A stretch of 64,000 bases of DNA from Spartobacteria bacterium LR76 (GTDB taxonomy: Bacteria > Verrucomicrobiota > Verrucomicrobiia > Chthoniobacterales > Terrimicrobiaceae): assembly GCA_003054655.1 (NCBI GenBank), contig QAYZ01000015.1, positions 1-64,000 of the forward strand, given 5' to 3'. Position numbers and translations under genes: made by a program. Below are positions 36,278 to 45,977 of this stretch, one piece after another. The notes beneath the pieces are model-generated. The model did no database searches and had not been told where the DNA came from. It saw only the letters and a program-made list of their open reading frames with translations. Within the stretch, counting starts at the first letter, position 1, and each line of letters starts with the position of its first letter.

Positions 36278-37921
36278 GTGAAAATTCACAATCCAGTCCT
36301 TCGAGGCTTCCATCCAGATCCGTCGTTTGTGCGAGTAGGCGATGACTTTTATCTCGCGAACTCGACCTTTGAATGGATGCCTGGAGTCCGGTTTCATCAT
36401 TCCCGTGATCTGGTCCACTGGCGCGTGGCAGGTCACGCCTGCCCGGCACACATCGACCTCAAAGGCGTCGCGGATTCAAATGGCGTATGGGCGCCATCGC
36501 TCAGCTATGCCGATGGGCTGTTTTGGCTCATTTACACGAATGTCCGTACCTCCGGCATGGGCCGACCGTTCAAGGACAGTCACGCCTATTTGATCACCTC
36601 CCCCGCGATCGAGGGACCATGGAGCGATCCCGTTTATCTCAACGCGATCGGATTTGACCCCTCGCTCTTCCATGATGATGACGGGCGCAAATGGCTGCTT
36701 AATATGCAATGGGACTTTCGCAAGGGGCACTTCCGTTTTGCCGGGAATGTCATTCAGGAATACGATCCGCAAAGCGGCCGACTCGTTGGCCCCGTACATG
36801 AACTGCTCCGCAAGGAAAACATCCTGTGCGAAGGACCCAACCTCTACAAACGCGATGGCTGGTATTATCTCATGATGGCGGAAGGTGGCACCGGCTGGAA
36901 TCACGGCATCTCAATGGCGCGGTCGCGGTCCATCCTGGGGCCCTACGAACTGGATCCCGAGGAGGCGATATTAACGACCCGGCACGCTCCATTGCATCCT
37001 CTCCAAAAGGCCGGTCACGGAGAGTTGATAGCACTCGCCAATGGCGAGTGGTGGCTAGCACACCTCTGCAGCCGTCCTTTGCGAACTGGAGCCGCACCGG
37101 ACCCACGCTCGGCGGATCAATCAGAGGCCGGTAAAGAGCATGCCGGAGACCGTTGCATGTTGGGCAGAGAAACCGCACTCCAACCCGTTCACTGGACTGC
37201 GGATGGCTGGCTCCGTTTGAAATCGGGAGGTGTACTTCCGGAGCTCGATGTCGATGCTCCCGATGGTCTCGCCATCCACCCATGGCCGGAGATTCCGGAG
37301 CGCGACGACTTCGAGGAACCGACACTCGGACCCGATTGGGCTACGCTGCGCAATCTACCCGATCCCTCTTGGCTTAACCTCACAGAACGCCCGTCCTGGC
37401 TGCGGATGAAAGGCCGCGAGTCTCCTTCCTCGCTTCACGAACAAAGCCTGATCGCGAAACGTGTCGCAGCATTTCACATTTTTGCCGAGACCCAAATCGA
37501 CTTTTCACCGCAGCGGTTCTCACAGTTCGCAGGACTCGTTGCATGGTATGACACGCGAATGTTCTATCTGCTGCGAGTGACCAACGACGAGTTGCGCGGC
37601 AAAGTCATCGACATAGCATTGATGGACGACGGCCTTTACGATGAAATCAGCGACGGTCGCCTCCTGGTCAACGACTGGCAGGAGGTCCACCTCCGCGTGG
37701 AGATCAACCGGGAGCGATTGCAGTTCTCAGCCGCCCCGGACGGAACAAACTGGAAGCTGGTCGGCCCGGAGCTCGATGCCAGTAAACTTTCTGACGACTA
37801 TCACCAAGGACTTCACTTTACCGGTGCCTTTGTCGGTCTAGCCTGCTACGACCTCGCCGGCCAAGGAATCAAAGCTGATTTTCAACATTTTACTCTCCGG
37901 GCGTTTGACACCTGTATCTGA
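36278..37921 (+). CDS. cytoplasmic GH43 beta-xylosidase/alpha-L-arabinofuranosidase with C-terminal beta-sandwich
   Basis: 547 aa, GTG start, no signal peptide, so it acts on imported oligosaccharides, unlike the other GH43 enzymes here. The N-terminus NPVLRGFHPDPSFVRVGDDFYLANSTFEWMPG cut down to its core (FHPDPS, STFEW) is that of GH43 subfamily 11/12 beta-xylosidases. Triad: Asp14, Asp127 (GFDPSLFHDDDG) and Glu185 (CEGPNLY). A GH43_C2-type concanavalin-like domain occupies about 330-540 and normally completes the active site. Divergent from the LamG-like gene and convergent with the membrane-anchored lyase. Confidence 0.9.
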   Translation: MKIHNPVLRGFHPDPSFVRVGDDFYLANSTFEWMPGVRFHHSRDLVHWRVAGHACPAHIDLKGVADSNGVWAPSLSYADGLFWLIYTNVRTSGMGRPFKDSHAYLITSPAIEGPWSDPVYLNAIGFDPSLFHDDDGRKWLLNMQWDFRKGHFRFAGNVIQEYDPQSGRLVGPVHELLRKENILCEGPNLYKRDGWYYLMMAEGGTGWNHGISMARSRSILGPYELDPEEAILTTRHAPLHPLQKAGHGELIALANGEWWLAHLCSRPLRTGAAPDPRSADQSEAGKEHAGDRCMLGRETALQPVHWTADGWLRLKSGGVLPELDVDAPDGLAIHPWPEIPERDDFEEPTLGPDWATLRNLPDPSWLNLTERPSWLRMKGRESPSSLHEQSLIAKRVAAFHIFAETQIDFSPQRFSQFAGLVAWYDTRMFYLLRVTNDELRGKVIDIALMDDGLYDEISDGRLLVNDWQEVHLRVEINRERLQFSAAPDGTNWKLVGPELDASKLSDDYHQGLHFTGAFVGLACYDLAGQGIKADFQHFTLRAFDTCI

Positions 37922-38123
37922 CGTGTGAGTGGGACGTCACCGTCTCCACACTGCATCAAGCAACGCCTCTATCGCCACACCACATTTGATAACGCAGGGG
38001 GCAGCGTCAGAAACATGCTCCCTGGCACCCAGTTTGTGCAGATACCCCTCGGTAAGGAGTATCGTACCGAGGGAATCCGGTCGTGGCTGGAGGATCCCGC
38101 AGAAGGAGACTCCGGCTACGCTG

Positions 38124-41100
38124 TCATTTCTGGGACTCCCTGGCTTTCTGAAGAGCGAGCGCACGCACTCTATCCACATCTTCATTGGTTCTCCAATGAA
38201 GCATGGATGGCATCGGCGCATTCTGCATTGGAGTGTCGGATAGCAACTTGATGTCTGCGACATGCAGATCTTTGTCGCCATTGTTCGCGGTAACATTGAG
38301 ACGGAAGAAGCGGTAGGCAGCAGGCTTGCTCAGGGCATACTCCATCTCATAGCAACGAAAGGGAAACATCTGCGCGCTCTGCGTGTCGAGCGTGGTCCAG
38401 TTCATGCCGTCATCCGATCCCTGGAGCTGCCAATCCTTTGGATCGCGCTCCGGCTTGAGGCTGGGGCTGGTAATCGTGTAACGCCCGATCACTGGCGAAA
38501 GGTTGGAGCCGAAGTCGTATTGAATGGTCCCCGCACCGCCGGAGCCGCCGGCAAACCACAGCGTGTTCGAATTGCTGTCGAATGCGTTCGCCGCACTTTC
38601 CTCTCCGATGTTGGCCGCAGCCTTCCCTCCCAATGCGACATTCCACATCGCAGCGCGGGGCGTGGCATCGTCCTCTGGGGAATTCGGACTTTCGCCGGCA
38701 GAGTTCACCGCACTCACGACGTAGCGGAAGGTGACACCATTTTCCACCGTGGCATCTATAAAACTGGTGGCGGTAATGCCTGAGGCGATTGCTTCAAAAG
38801 GACCATCCATGGAGGCTGCGCGTTTGATGGTATAAGTGTTTGCGCCAAAAGATGCCTGCCACCGCAAAACCACCGCACCATCACCTGGCGCGGTGAGTAA
38901 AGCAGAGGGGGCGGACGGAGTGACACTAGTTTCACGTCCATCTCCGCCAGTGATCTGGACATTGCGGAAGGTCGATGTATTCAGCGTACCATTTACGGCC
39001 GAGCAAACCACCAGACCGAGATAGATCTTCGGCGGAACGGGCTCCTCAATGCGTCCCACGTCTGTAGCTGCCCAGTTGGTGCCATCGGGCGATACATAAC
39101 CGGTAATGATGTTCCCAATCCGCTCGAGTTTCACCCAATACGAAATCACGGAGCGGGCGAGAACTTTGTTGCCATAGTTCGTTCCGCCGTACACCGCGAG
39201 ATTCGGCATGTTTTGTTCGATATTGCCCCCGCTGATAGCCATCCAGGCACGGGACGCGCTTTCACTGAGGCTCGTGCGCATCATCACGCCCGCCTTGGCA
39301 GATGGGCTGGTATCCCCCACGGATTCAACCTTCGCGACAATGGCGCAATCGCCTGTGATCACTTTGTAGGTGAAGTGACAACTGTCAGCCGCTTTCCAGA
39401 TGTCCGCTCCCCCTCCTCGCACCTTCCAAATACCGTCCGAGTAGGAGGCGCTGCCTGCGGGAGCAGCTCCGCCGATATCAACATTGCTGAAGTCCGTAGT
39501 AGTCGATACGGTCGCCGGGATCGGAGGTGGAAGCATGGGCGTGGCTTCCGAACTGTCGGTCTCCTTGATGAACATAAAGCTCCCTCCACGCACGGGCATC
39601 GATTGGCGGCTTCGATCCGTGCAGGGAGCTGGCAATCTCTTGCGCACAACGTAGGCGCCATGAATAAGATTGAGCGCCACATTTCCGCCTCCCCAGCCAT
39701 GATTGGTATTGTCGTTCAGATAGTAGGCATCGGTAGTCCCGAACGGAATAAACGTTGTGGGAGTGAGGGCATTTATACGGGCGAAGTACTCACCCGCAGC
39801 AAGAAGGCGGTTGTCGTAATCGGAATAAATATCAATGCCCTGCTTCCAAAGTGCCTCGGCAAGCATTGCCAGCGAAAGGAGCTGGCCGTGAGCATGGCCC
39901 TGGTCCCGGAGGGAGTCGCCAAGCATGCCGATATCGTTGGAGCTCCTAAGGCCGATATGCGCAAGTGTACGGATCTGATACACCACCGTCTTGAGCAGCG
40001 GCGTATCTTCGTTGAAGATTGCCATCAGACCTTTCGCAACGAGGGCTAATGCACCTTTGTTTGCCGCCCCAAACATGCTCTCTCCATAGGGATTGCTTGC
40101 CGGGATAAGGACATCGTTGAAGTATTTTTTCACCGTAGCGGTGTCTGCAGCCGTCCAGCCCGGCCAGGTGCCGCGCAGGATGTCGGCTCCGCCCACAAAT
40201 GCAGCAGCATAATCTCCGAGATCCAGCATCGACTCGCGCCCTCCAAAAGAGGTGTGCGTTTTTGCCCACGCGAGCAGGATATCATGCGCCTTCTGCGCGT
40301 AGGCGGTATCACCTGTGAAATACCACATCAGCGAGAGGTTCCAAATCGCAGACATATCGTTGCGCCAGGGCCACAGATTGACATTCGGCGCGCGCTTTAC
40401 TTCCTCGAATGGGCCGGCCATTTTATAATCGAGCTTTGAGCGCCCCTCAGCGACCAGGGCCGCGAAGCCGCTCTTCCATGGCTCGCGATCGAGGTTGGTT
40501 TTAACGGTCTCAAGGTCCGCACGATTCAATATCACTCCAGGGGTCTCAAATCTCGGTGTTGGAAATTCCACCGCCTGCTTAACGGATGGTCGCTGAGTCG
40601 TCGACGGGTGAACGTCTGCCACAATCGTTGATTTTTCCTGCTCGGCCTTTGCCAGATCCTGAATATTCGTCGCATCCACCGGAATCTCGCCGACGGCATC
40701 TTCCACCCGAACCTCAACTGATTCTGAGTCGAACCGCACCACCTGTGCTTTTACCCCTGCCGAAAATGTCACAAAGCCAACTTCCTTCCCCTTGACTGAA
40801 ACCCAAAGCTTCGCCGGATGCTGGAGGATGATCTCCTTCGGAGCACGCTCCTTGTGCTCAAGCAGCCATATGAGTGGATCGACAGGCTTCGCGGTCTCGA
40901 CAGGCACGGCAATTTTCTCCTTCGCAGTATCCGGAACCGATGAGAGCAGTGGAGCAACCTCCGGCATCGACTCGAGAGCAGGCTTAGTCGTTGTAGAAGG
41001 CATGGGCGTCGATGGTGCCGCAGCTCTCGTCATTCCATCCAGGGAATCTGTCAAACGCTTCCAAACCTGTTGGGGAGACTCGTTGAAGCGCACCATCATA

Positions 41101-41387
41101 TATCCGAATCCCGCAACTGCCACGGCGATCAGCACCATTAAGAATCTCCCGAATCCTCCGCCCCCGCGAGGCGAGCGCCTCATTGGCCCAGAACTCCTCC
41201 GCGACGCAGATCGCGGTATTTGTGATGACGTTTTCGCAAAAGGTCTGGGAATCGCGTTCACCATCGAAACCGCAGGCATCGAGGGGACGGTAAACGGCTG
41301 CTGACAGCCGGGGCAGTCCACGACAGATCCCGCCCATTCGCTAGAGATCTCGAGGTTTTGACTACAATGCGGGCACGCGAACTTCAT
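38124..41387 (-). CDS. zinc-ribbon, single-pass membrane, SH3-like, alginate-lyase-like protein with FN3 and discoidin domains
   Basis: 1087 aa with a most unusual order. Residues 5-28 form a CxxC-16-CxxC zinc ribbon (CPHC, CPGC). A Ser/Arg/Pro/Gly linker leads to one hydrophobic helix at about 80-99 (FGRFLMVLIAVAVAGFGYMM). Next come a small SH3-like domain (about 180-245, LWVSVKGKEVGFVTF), an alginate_lyase-type helical domain (about 285-600, SNDIGMLGDSLRDQGHAHG), a DUF1349/concanavalin-like domain (about 645-815), FN3 (825-910) and F5/8 type C (925-1060). The ribbon would face the cytoplasm and the lyase the periplasm. Start is the only in-frame ATG preceding the ribbon. Stands alone. Confidence 0.78.
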   Translation of the reverse strand: MKFACPHCSQNLEISSEWAGSVVDCPGCQQPFTVPSMPAVSMVNAIPRPFAKTSSQIPRSASRRSSGPMRRSPRGGGGFGRFLMVLIAVAVAGFGYMMVRFNESPQQVWKRLTDSLDGMTRAAAPSTPMPSTTTKPALESMPEVAPLLSSVPDTAKEKIAVPVETAKPVDPLIWLLEHKERAPKEIILQHPAKLWVSVKGKEVGFVTFSAGVKAQVVRFDSESVEVRVEDAVGEIPVDATNIQDLAKAEQEKSTIVADVHPSTTQRPSVKQAVEFPTPRFETPGVILNRADLETVKTNLDREPWKSGFAALVAEGRSKLDYKMAGPFEEVKRAPNVNLWPWRNDMSAIWNLSLMWYFTGDTAYAQKAHDILLAWAKTHTSFGGRESMLDLGDYAAAFVGGADILRGTWPGWTAADTATVKKYFNDVLIPASNPYGESMFGAANKGALALVAKGLMAIFNEDTPLLKTVVYQIRTLAHIGLRSSNDIGMLGDSLRDQGHAHGQLLSLAMLAEALWKQGIDIYSDYDNRLLAAGEYFARINALTPTTFIPFGTTDAYYLNDNTNHGWGGGNVALNLIHGAYVVRKRLPAPCTDRSRQSMPVRGGSFMFIKETDSSEATPMLPPPIPATVSTTTDFSNVDIGGAAPAGSASYSDGIWKVRGGGADIWKAADSCHFTYKVITGDCAIVAKVESVGDTSPSAKAGVMMRTSLSESASRAWMAISGGNIEQNMPNLAVYGGTNYGNKVLARSVISYWVKLERIGNIITGYVSPDGTNWAATDVGRIEEPVPPKIYLGLVVCSAVNGTLNTSTFRNVQITGGDGRETSVTPSAPSALLTAPGDGAVVLRWQASFGANTYTIKRAASMDGPFEAIASGITATSFIDATVENGVTFRYVVSAVNSAGESPNSPEDDATPRAAMWNVALGGKAAANIGEESAANAFDSNSNTLWFAGGSGGAGTIQYDFGSNLSPVIGRYTITSPSLKPERDPKDWQLQGSDDGMNWTTLDTQSAQMFPFRCYEMEYALSKPAAYRFFRLNVTANNGDKDLHVADIKLLSDTPMQNAPMPSMLHWRTNEDVDRVRALALQKARESQK

Positions 41388-41584
41388 TAGCTTTCGTAGA
41401 TTGACTTACGGATCATTGCTGCACACCCGCAGTTTTAGGGATTCAAGGCGAAGCCACGGCCAGTATCAAAGCCTTGGGTTATCGCACGCTTTTGGGTCGC
41501 CTCTACGGTGACAGCAAGGAGGACACAGGAAGCAACAAAGACAAATCCAAAACGCATGGAAGGATCCTCAATGGCTATTAATAT

Positions 41585-43045
41585 CTAATAGACGCGAAAT
41601 TCCCAAATGCCAGGTTCGCCAGCGAGGATCGTGAGACGCAGGTACCGTACACGTGCCGGCTTTTTGTCCACGTGGGGCGAACGAAGCGCGATGTCGGGGT
41701 GTCCGCCATAGGGCGACCAGGTCTCCCCATCCAGGGACGATTCCAGTTTGTAAGCGTGACCCGCGGACGGTTTTACAAAATAAACCTCGGTCCCGACGAT
41801 ATCCCTCGGTGCGCCGAGGTCGATCTGCCACCAGGGCGACGTATCCCCGGCTGCGGCCATCCAACGACTGCCGTTGGAATAATCGATCGCCAATGCGGGT
41901 GCAAACGTCTCGATACGGGGAGGCGACGGCGGCGTAAGTTTAACCCCCATATCCTGGCGGACGGAGGATGCGGTTGCGACACCGCCGAGCGCAAGATTCG
42001 GGCGACTCGCAGCGACCTGATGTATCGCGCCTACCCCCTGATTAGTCAGTGTGATCGGTTTGATCGTACCATCTTCATTGAACGTCATCTTTTGCGCAAA
42101 GGTCTGCCTGTTCGTGCTGCCGCGCCCATACTCCAGATGGATGAAGTACCAGTCGTCGGTGCCTGGAGGATTCAGAAAACATCCATGCCCCGGGCCGAGA
42201 ATGCCGACCGAGGCGTCTGTCTTTGCGATGATTTTGTCCTTTGGCTGGATCCATGGCCCCAGTATGGACGTGCGACTCATCACATAGGCATAGGCGTAGG
42301 TTTCACCTCCGCCGAGAGTATAGAGATAGTAGTAGATTCCATTGCGTTTAAAAACACATGGACCTTCGGAGTAAGCCGTCTCACCCGTGTCGATCGTCTG
42401 CACTGGCCCATCTGGACCAGACAGGTCGGGCTTGAGTTTCACCACGCGGCGACGGGAATAAAACATGTAGGCCTGCCCGTCGTCGTCGCGAAATATCTCC
42501 GCATCGATCGCCGATTTCTGTTCAATGGGAAACGGAACCCAGTTCTCCCCGGACAAGGGATGGAAAGGCCCCTTCAAGCTGTCGGAAACAGCCGCTGTAA
42601 TTTTCCCATCGAGGGTCGGAAACAGGTAATACCGCCCATCGAGCTTCACCGGAGCACTGGGCGCCCAGTACTTGAGTTTGAAATCGGCGGGAAAGATCGA
42701 TCCTTCGAAGCTCCAGTTGACAAAGTCGCGAGAGGTCCAGACCACTGGCGTACCAGAGGTGGAAAGATGCTGCCCCCACCCATCCGTCGTGGCGTAACAA
42801 TAAAAGATACCATCGATTTCAACAACGCTGGCATCCGCAATCATATCGGGAATGAGAGGACGCCCGAATGGCTGCGACGCCTCTTCGGCATTCGCCAGAT
42901 AGCCGAACGCGAGCAAACTTCCCGCAAGAAGCAGAGAACGTCGCCGGAACCCACGCCTGCACCGCCGATATACGCTATTTGAAAATAGACTGATCCGCTT
43001 CGGCAGGCTTCCGAAAGTTGGAGAGCATTTATTGAAGTATTTCAC
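41585..43045 (-). CDS. GH43 family hydrolase with C-terminal F5/8-type C domain
   Basis: 486 aa, GTG start inside a 4-bp overlap (GTGA) with the upstream GH51 gene, so the two are coupled. A basic stretch (RRCRRGFRRR) precedes a signal core, LLLAGSLLAFGYLANA. GH43 triad: Asp71 (MIADASVVEIDG), Asp181 (AIDAEIFRDDDG) and Glu227 (YSEGPC). Discoidin domain at about 350-486 (ATASSVRQDMG, SRWMAAAGDTSPWWQIDLG, ARVRYLRLTIL). With GH51 it points to removal of arabinofuranose from arabinan or arabinoxylan. Confidence 0.88.
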   Translation of the reverse strand: MKYFNKCSPTFGSLPKRISLFSNSVYRRCRRGFRRRSLLLAGSLLAFGYLANAEEASQPFGRPLIPDMIADASVVEIDGIFYCYATTDGWGQHLSTSGTPVVWTSRDFVNWSFEGSIFPADFKLKYWAPSAPVKLDGRYYLFPTLDGKITAAVSDSLKGPFHPLSGENWVPFPIEQKSAIDAEIFRDDDGQAYMFYSRRRVVKLKPDLSGPDGPVQTIDTGETAYSEGPCVFKRNGIYYYLYTLGGGETYAYAYVMSRTSILGPWIQPKDKIIAKTDASVGILGPGHGCFLNPPGTDDWYFIHLEYGRGSTNRQTFAQKMTFNEDGTIKPITLTNQGVGAIHQVAASRPNLALGGVATASSVRQDMGVKLTPPSPPRIETFAPALAIDYSNGSRWMAAAGDTSPWWQIDLGAPRDIVGTEVYFVKPSAGHAYKLESSLDGETWSPYGGHPDIALRSPHVDKKPARVRYLRLTILAGEPGIWEFRVY

Positions 43046-45591
43046 TGTTGTTTAGTCAGGTTGGCGCCGGGGCTTTGGGTTATGCGAACGATGGAAAGAG
43101 AGTTGGCAGGCGCCTCGTAATTGAAAACAGGCCCAACCGGGATGTGCGACGCACGAGGAAGCACGGCGCCTGGATTTTCAAAACTGTTCACCTCTTTTGG
43201 ATTTGGACCCGCGAGCACAATGGTCTCGGCAGTTGTCGGCAGGTTCCTTGCCCCGGATATCTCGACGTTTACCGGCATCGGCGAGTCGCAGCCATTTACG
43301 AGCTTGAGGATCACTGTGTTGCCGGCTGAGTCTCTTACGCAGGAAGCCGCAAACCTCACCTCAGGCGAATCGAGCAGATTGCCCACCTCGTGAACGAGAT
43401 TCCCGTCAAGATAGAATCGGGTATGCTGGCCATCGGCCTCGATTTTGATGTCATACCACCGATCCTGCTCGATCCGGCCTGGAACGGCGCTACCGACGAG
43501 GCTACGAACGCCGCCCGATGTGCGCTGGACTCCATGCTGCGTATTGCCCCAGCCACCGAGGTTCCACCAGTAATAGTCGTCGCTTGCGAACGTTCCGACC
43601 CCGACCATGATACCCTCACCACCTCCCGTCTTGCGAGCCTTGAGCGCAAGCGTATAGACATCTCCATCGAGAGGAACCTGCAGACAGGCAAGAGCCGGCC
43701 TTGCGAGGGAACTCTGGCGAAAGCGACCATCCGCGCGATCCCACGTTCCGGAGTCGATCTTCCATTCCGCTCCGTTAACGTCGAAAGTCTCGGACGCCAG
43801 AGTCTCAGCCCCACGGGCAAGGCGGATGTCATCAACCTCACATTGACTGCCCCATGTCCCAAGGATGATGGAGCGCTGGCTCGACACTACCGGGAGAGAA
43901 ACGCTCGTCGGCAGGCTGACATCCCCGCCATTCCAGCTGAACAGCTTCTGAACCTGATAATTAATGGTCGGGCAGACTTCCGTATTGCTGAAATAGATAA
44001 GATTTGGGTTCCAACTGGGATGCTCACGTTTCGCGAGCAGTGGCGCATAGGATGCGAAACGCACAAGGTCCGCGTTACGCTCCAGGGCGGTGAGGTACGC
44101 CGCCTCGGAGATCGCGGATCGCAAGGTGGGACGCCGCTGATCATCGAAGGAGGCCCACTCTCCCAGGTAGACTTGCGACTTGGATCGATCGTACGCATCG
44201 TAACGCCGAAGGTTCTTCCAGAACCAGTGTGGCGATTTATAACAATGCTCATCAACCATGGGCAATCGAAGCTCATCGGCGAATTTCCAGCCATTGTCAT
44301 AGTCCGCACCAGTAGGCATGGGTCCCGCCGTCCCAATTACCGTGATCTCCGGGTGCTTCGCCTTTACCGCTTCGTAAATCATCTGGAAGCGCTCGCGAAA
44401 GACCGGCGTGATCTGGTCTTCGTTACCGACCGCAAGATATTGCAAACCGAACGGTGCGGGATGGCCGGCGGCTGCGCGCTTTGCACCCCACGTGGATGTG
44501 GCAGGTCCGTTGGCATACTCGATAAGGTCAAGGACGTCCTGAATATATCCCGGCATCTGGTCCATGGGCAATCCCTGCTGTCCACGCCCGTATTTCCCGG
44601 TCACCGACGCATTGGAGTTCTGACAGCACACCCCTGCTGCGACCACCGGGAGGGGCTTCGCGCCAATGTCTTCACAGAATTGAAAATATTCGAAATACCC
44701 CAGCCCGACGGATTGATGGTACTTCCAGATGTTGCGCTGCCCCTTGCGTTGTTCTACGGGACCAATGGAGTCTTTCCAATGATAGATATTCCCGAGACCG
44801 TCGCCATGCACAAGACAGCCTCCCGGGAAGCGCATGAATTTCGGCTTCAAATCGGCTATCACCTGGGCTAGATCGGCACGCAGCCCATTTGCCCGGTTGC
44901 GGAAGGTTTTTTCGGGGAAAAGGGAGATGAAATCCAGCGCCGTCCTGCCCGGTCCAGATGTCAATATTACAAGATGAGCCCGATCATCAGGGGAGTTTGC
45001 AGTGATAGTTGCGCCAGATTTCGTCCACGACTCCTTGGGAGCGGGCAGCCTCACCTCTCCCAGGAGTTTGCCGGTCGCGCTTTCGAGCCGGACCGTGATC
45101 GGAAAGCCCGCACCATCAATACGCCGGGTGAACATGGAAATGTCATAACGCTCGCCAGTTTGGACAGGGATACCGTCGAAGCCCTCGTTCTGAAGTCCGA
45201 CCAGACCGGATTGCGACTCCACGGTAAGCTCCGCGTAATGCGGCGTCGCAGAGTTGAGCGGGTCGCTGGAGGCGATGGCGAGCATTCCGCTCCCCCCCTC
45301 GCGTTCAACCAGTTCCCATGAGGTCAGCGGATTCCACCCGGCACGATCAGCGGACGTATACTCGAAATCCCGGTTCTGCACGAGTTCCGCATACAACCCA
45401 CCGTCAGCCGCATTACTAAGATCTTCGAAGAAAATGCCGACGAGGTCAGGACTGATCGGTTTGCCCTGAGATACAGCATCGACCTTGACCGAAACTGCCT
45501 GGCCAAATGCACCCAAGTCGCTGATCCAAAGCATGGCACAGGCGGCTGTGAAAACGCGTACAGACCAGGATATGCGGAGAGAAGGTTTCAT
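43042..45591 (-). CDS. GH51 alpha-L-arabinofuranosidase with inserted LamG-like module
   Basis: 849 aa, exported. ATG 45591 is chosen since MKPSLRISWSVRVFTAACAM begins a signal peptide; the ATG at 45720 would prepend 43 unrelated residues. A carbohydrate-binding-like sandwich (about 85-225) precedes the catalytic barrel, with acid/base Glu391 (YLAVGNED) and nucleophile Glu478 (VYLGEWAS). Within the C-terminal beta domain, at about 605-755, sits a concanavalin/DUF1080-like insertion (ASETFDVNGAEWKIDSGTW, WYDIKIEADGQHTRFYLDGN). Cotranscribed with GH43, divergent from the aldo/keto reductase, with two operator-like sites in between. Confidence 0.92.
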   Translation of the reverse strand: MKPSLRISWSVRVFTAACAMLWISDLGAFGQAVSVKVDAVSQGKPISPDLVGIFFEDLSNAADGGLYAELVQNRDFEYTSADRAGWNPLTSWELVEREGGSGMLAIASSDPLNSATPHYAELTVESQSGLVGLQNEGFDGIPVQTGERYDISMFTRRIDGAGFPITVRLESATGKLLGEVRLPAPKESWTKSGATITANSPDDRAHLVILTSGPGRTALDFISLFPEKTFRNRANGLRADLAQVIADLKPKFMRFPGGCLVHGDGLGNIYHWKDSIGPVEQRKGQRNIWKYHQSVGLGYFEYFQFCEDIGAKPLPVVAAGVCCQNSNASVTGKYGRGQQGLPMDQMPGYIQDVLDLIEYANGPATSTWGAKRAAAGHPAPFGLQYLAVGNEDQITPVFRERFQMIYEAVKAKHPEITVIGTAGPMPTGADYDNGWKFADELRLPMVDEHCYKSPHWFWKNLRRYDAYDRSKSQVYLGEWASFDDQRRPTLRSAISEAAYLTALERNADLVRFASYAPLLAKREHPSWNPNLIYFSNTEVCPTINYQVQKLFSWNGGDVSLPTSVSLPVVSSQRSIILGTWGSQCEVDDIRLARGAETLASETFDVNGAEWKIDSGTWDRADGRFRQSSLARPALACLQVPLDGDVYTLALKARKTGGGEGIMVGVGTFASDDYYWWNLGGWGNTQHGVQRTSGGVRSLVGSAVPGRIEQDRWYDIKIEADGQHTRFYLDGNLVHEVGNLLDSPEVRFAASCVRDSAGNTVILKLVNGCDSPMPVNVEISGARNLPTTAETIVLAGPNPKEVNSFENPGAVLPRASHIPVGPVFNYEAPANSLSIVRITQSPGANLTKQQ

Positions 45592-45755
45592 TTGGCTGCG
45601 GCGCGATGAACTCTCCCCATGCGCGCCCGACCCAAAGGCCGGATGCCCGAAAAGTTGCAATAGAGAAGGCGGAAAAAACTCATGGAGGGAACGACGCTCA
45701 ATGACAGTCGATCCGCTCACTATCGCATGAGCTGAATTCCAAGCATTACTGAACA

Positions 45756-45773
45756 GCCTGATCCGGTTCAGAA
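45756..45773. promoter_or_regulatory. operator-like CCGG-centred palindrome, copy 3
   Basis: GCCTGATCCGGTTCAGAA, 6 of 9 positions paired; 164 bp upstream of the GH51 start. CTGATCCGGTT is shared exactly with the 7157-7174 copy. Confidence 0.45.
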
Positions 45774-45897
45774 AATCTTATCAACGCATTACCAGCGTTT
45801 AGGATACTTTTCGGTCGCTACGTCAATGATCCGCAAGGAATCGAAGACCGCTTCCATCGCCATGAAACCAAGTTGGTGGCGCCTCACGGTCCGACTC

Positions 45898-45915
45898 GAA
45901 TTAACCGGATCAGTT
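45898..45915. promoter_or_regulatory. operator-like CCGG-centred palindrome, copy 4
   Basis: GAATTAACCGGATCAGTT, 5 of 9 positions paired; 62 bp upstream of the aldo/keto reductase start, where a repressor could block its promoter. Its right half is the exact complement of the left half of the 7157 copy. Confidence 0.42.
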
Positions 45916-45977
45916 GAGCCCAGTTCGTGGTTCACTTCATCGTGGTCTAAGTTCCTTTCACCACCCTTTGTTTCTTC

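Larger units (their letters stand above)
45592..45977. other. 386-bp divergent control region between GH51 and the sugar-oxidation module
   Basis: Contains no credible gene. Two operator-like CCGG palindromes (45756-45773 and 45898-45915) are separated by 142 bp, about 13.5 helical turns, which would allow looping by a bivalent repressor. The start-proximal 130 bp overlap the long alternative reading of GH51. Confidence 0.45.

Noticed and set aside
37925-38251. 108-codon plus-strand frame between the convergent cytoplasmic GH43 and the anchored lyase
   Set aside because: No recognisable domain and it runs into the 3' end of the lyase gene; the 202-bp gap itself holds only a short TGACGT/ACGTCA repeat without a T-run.
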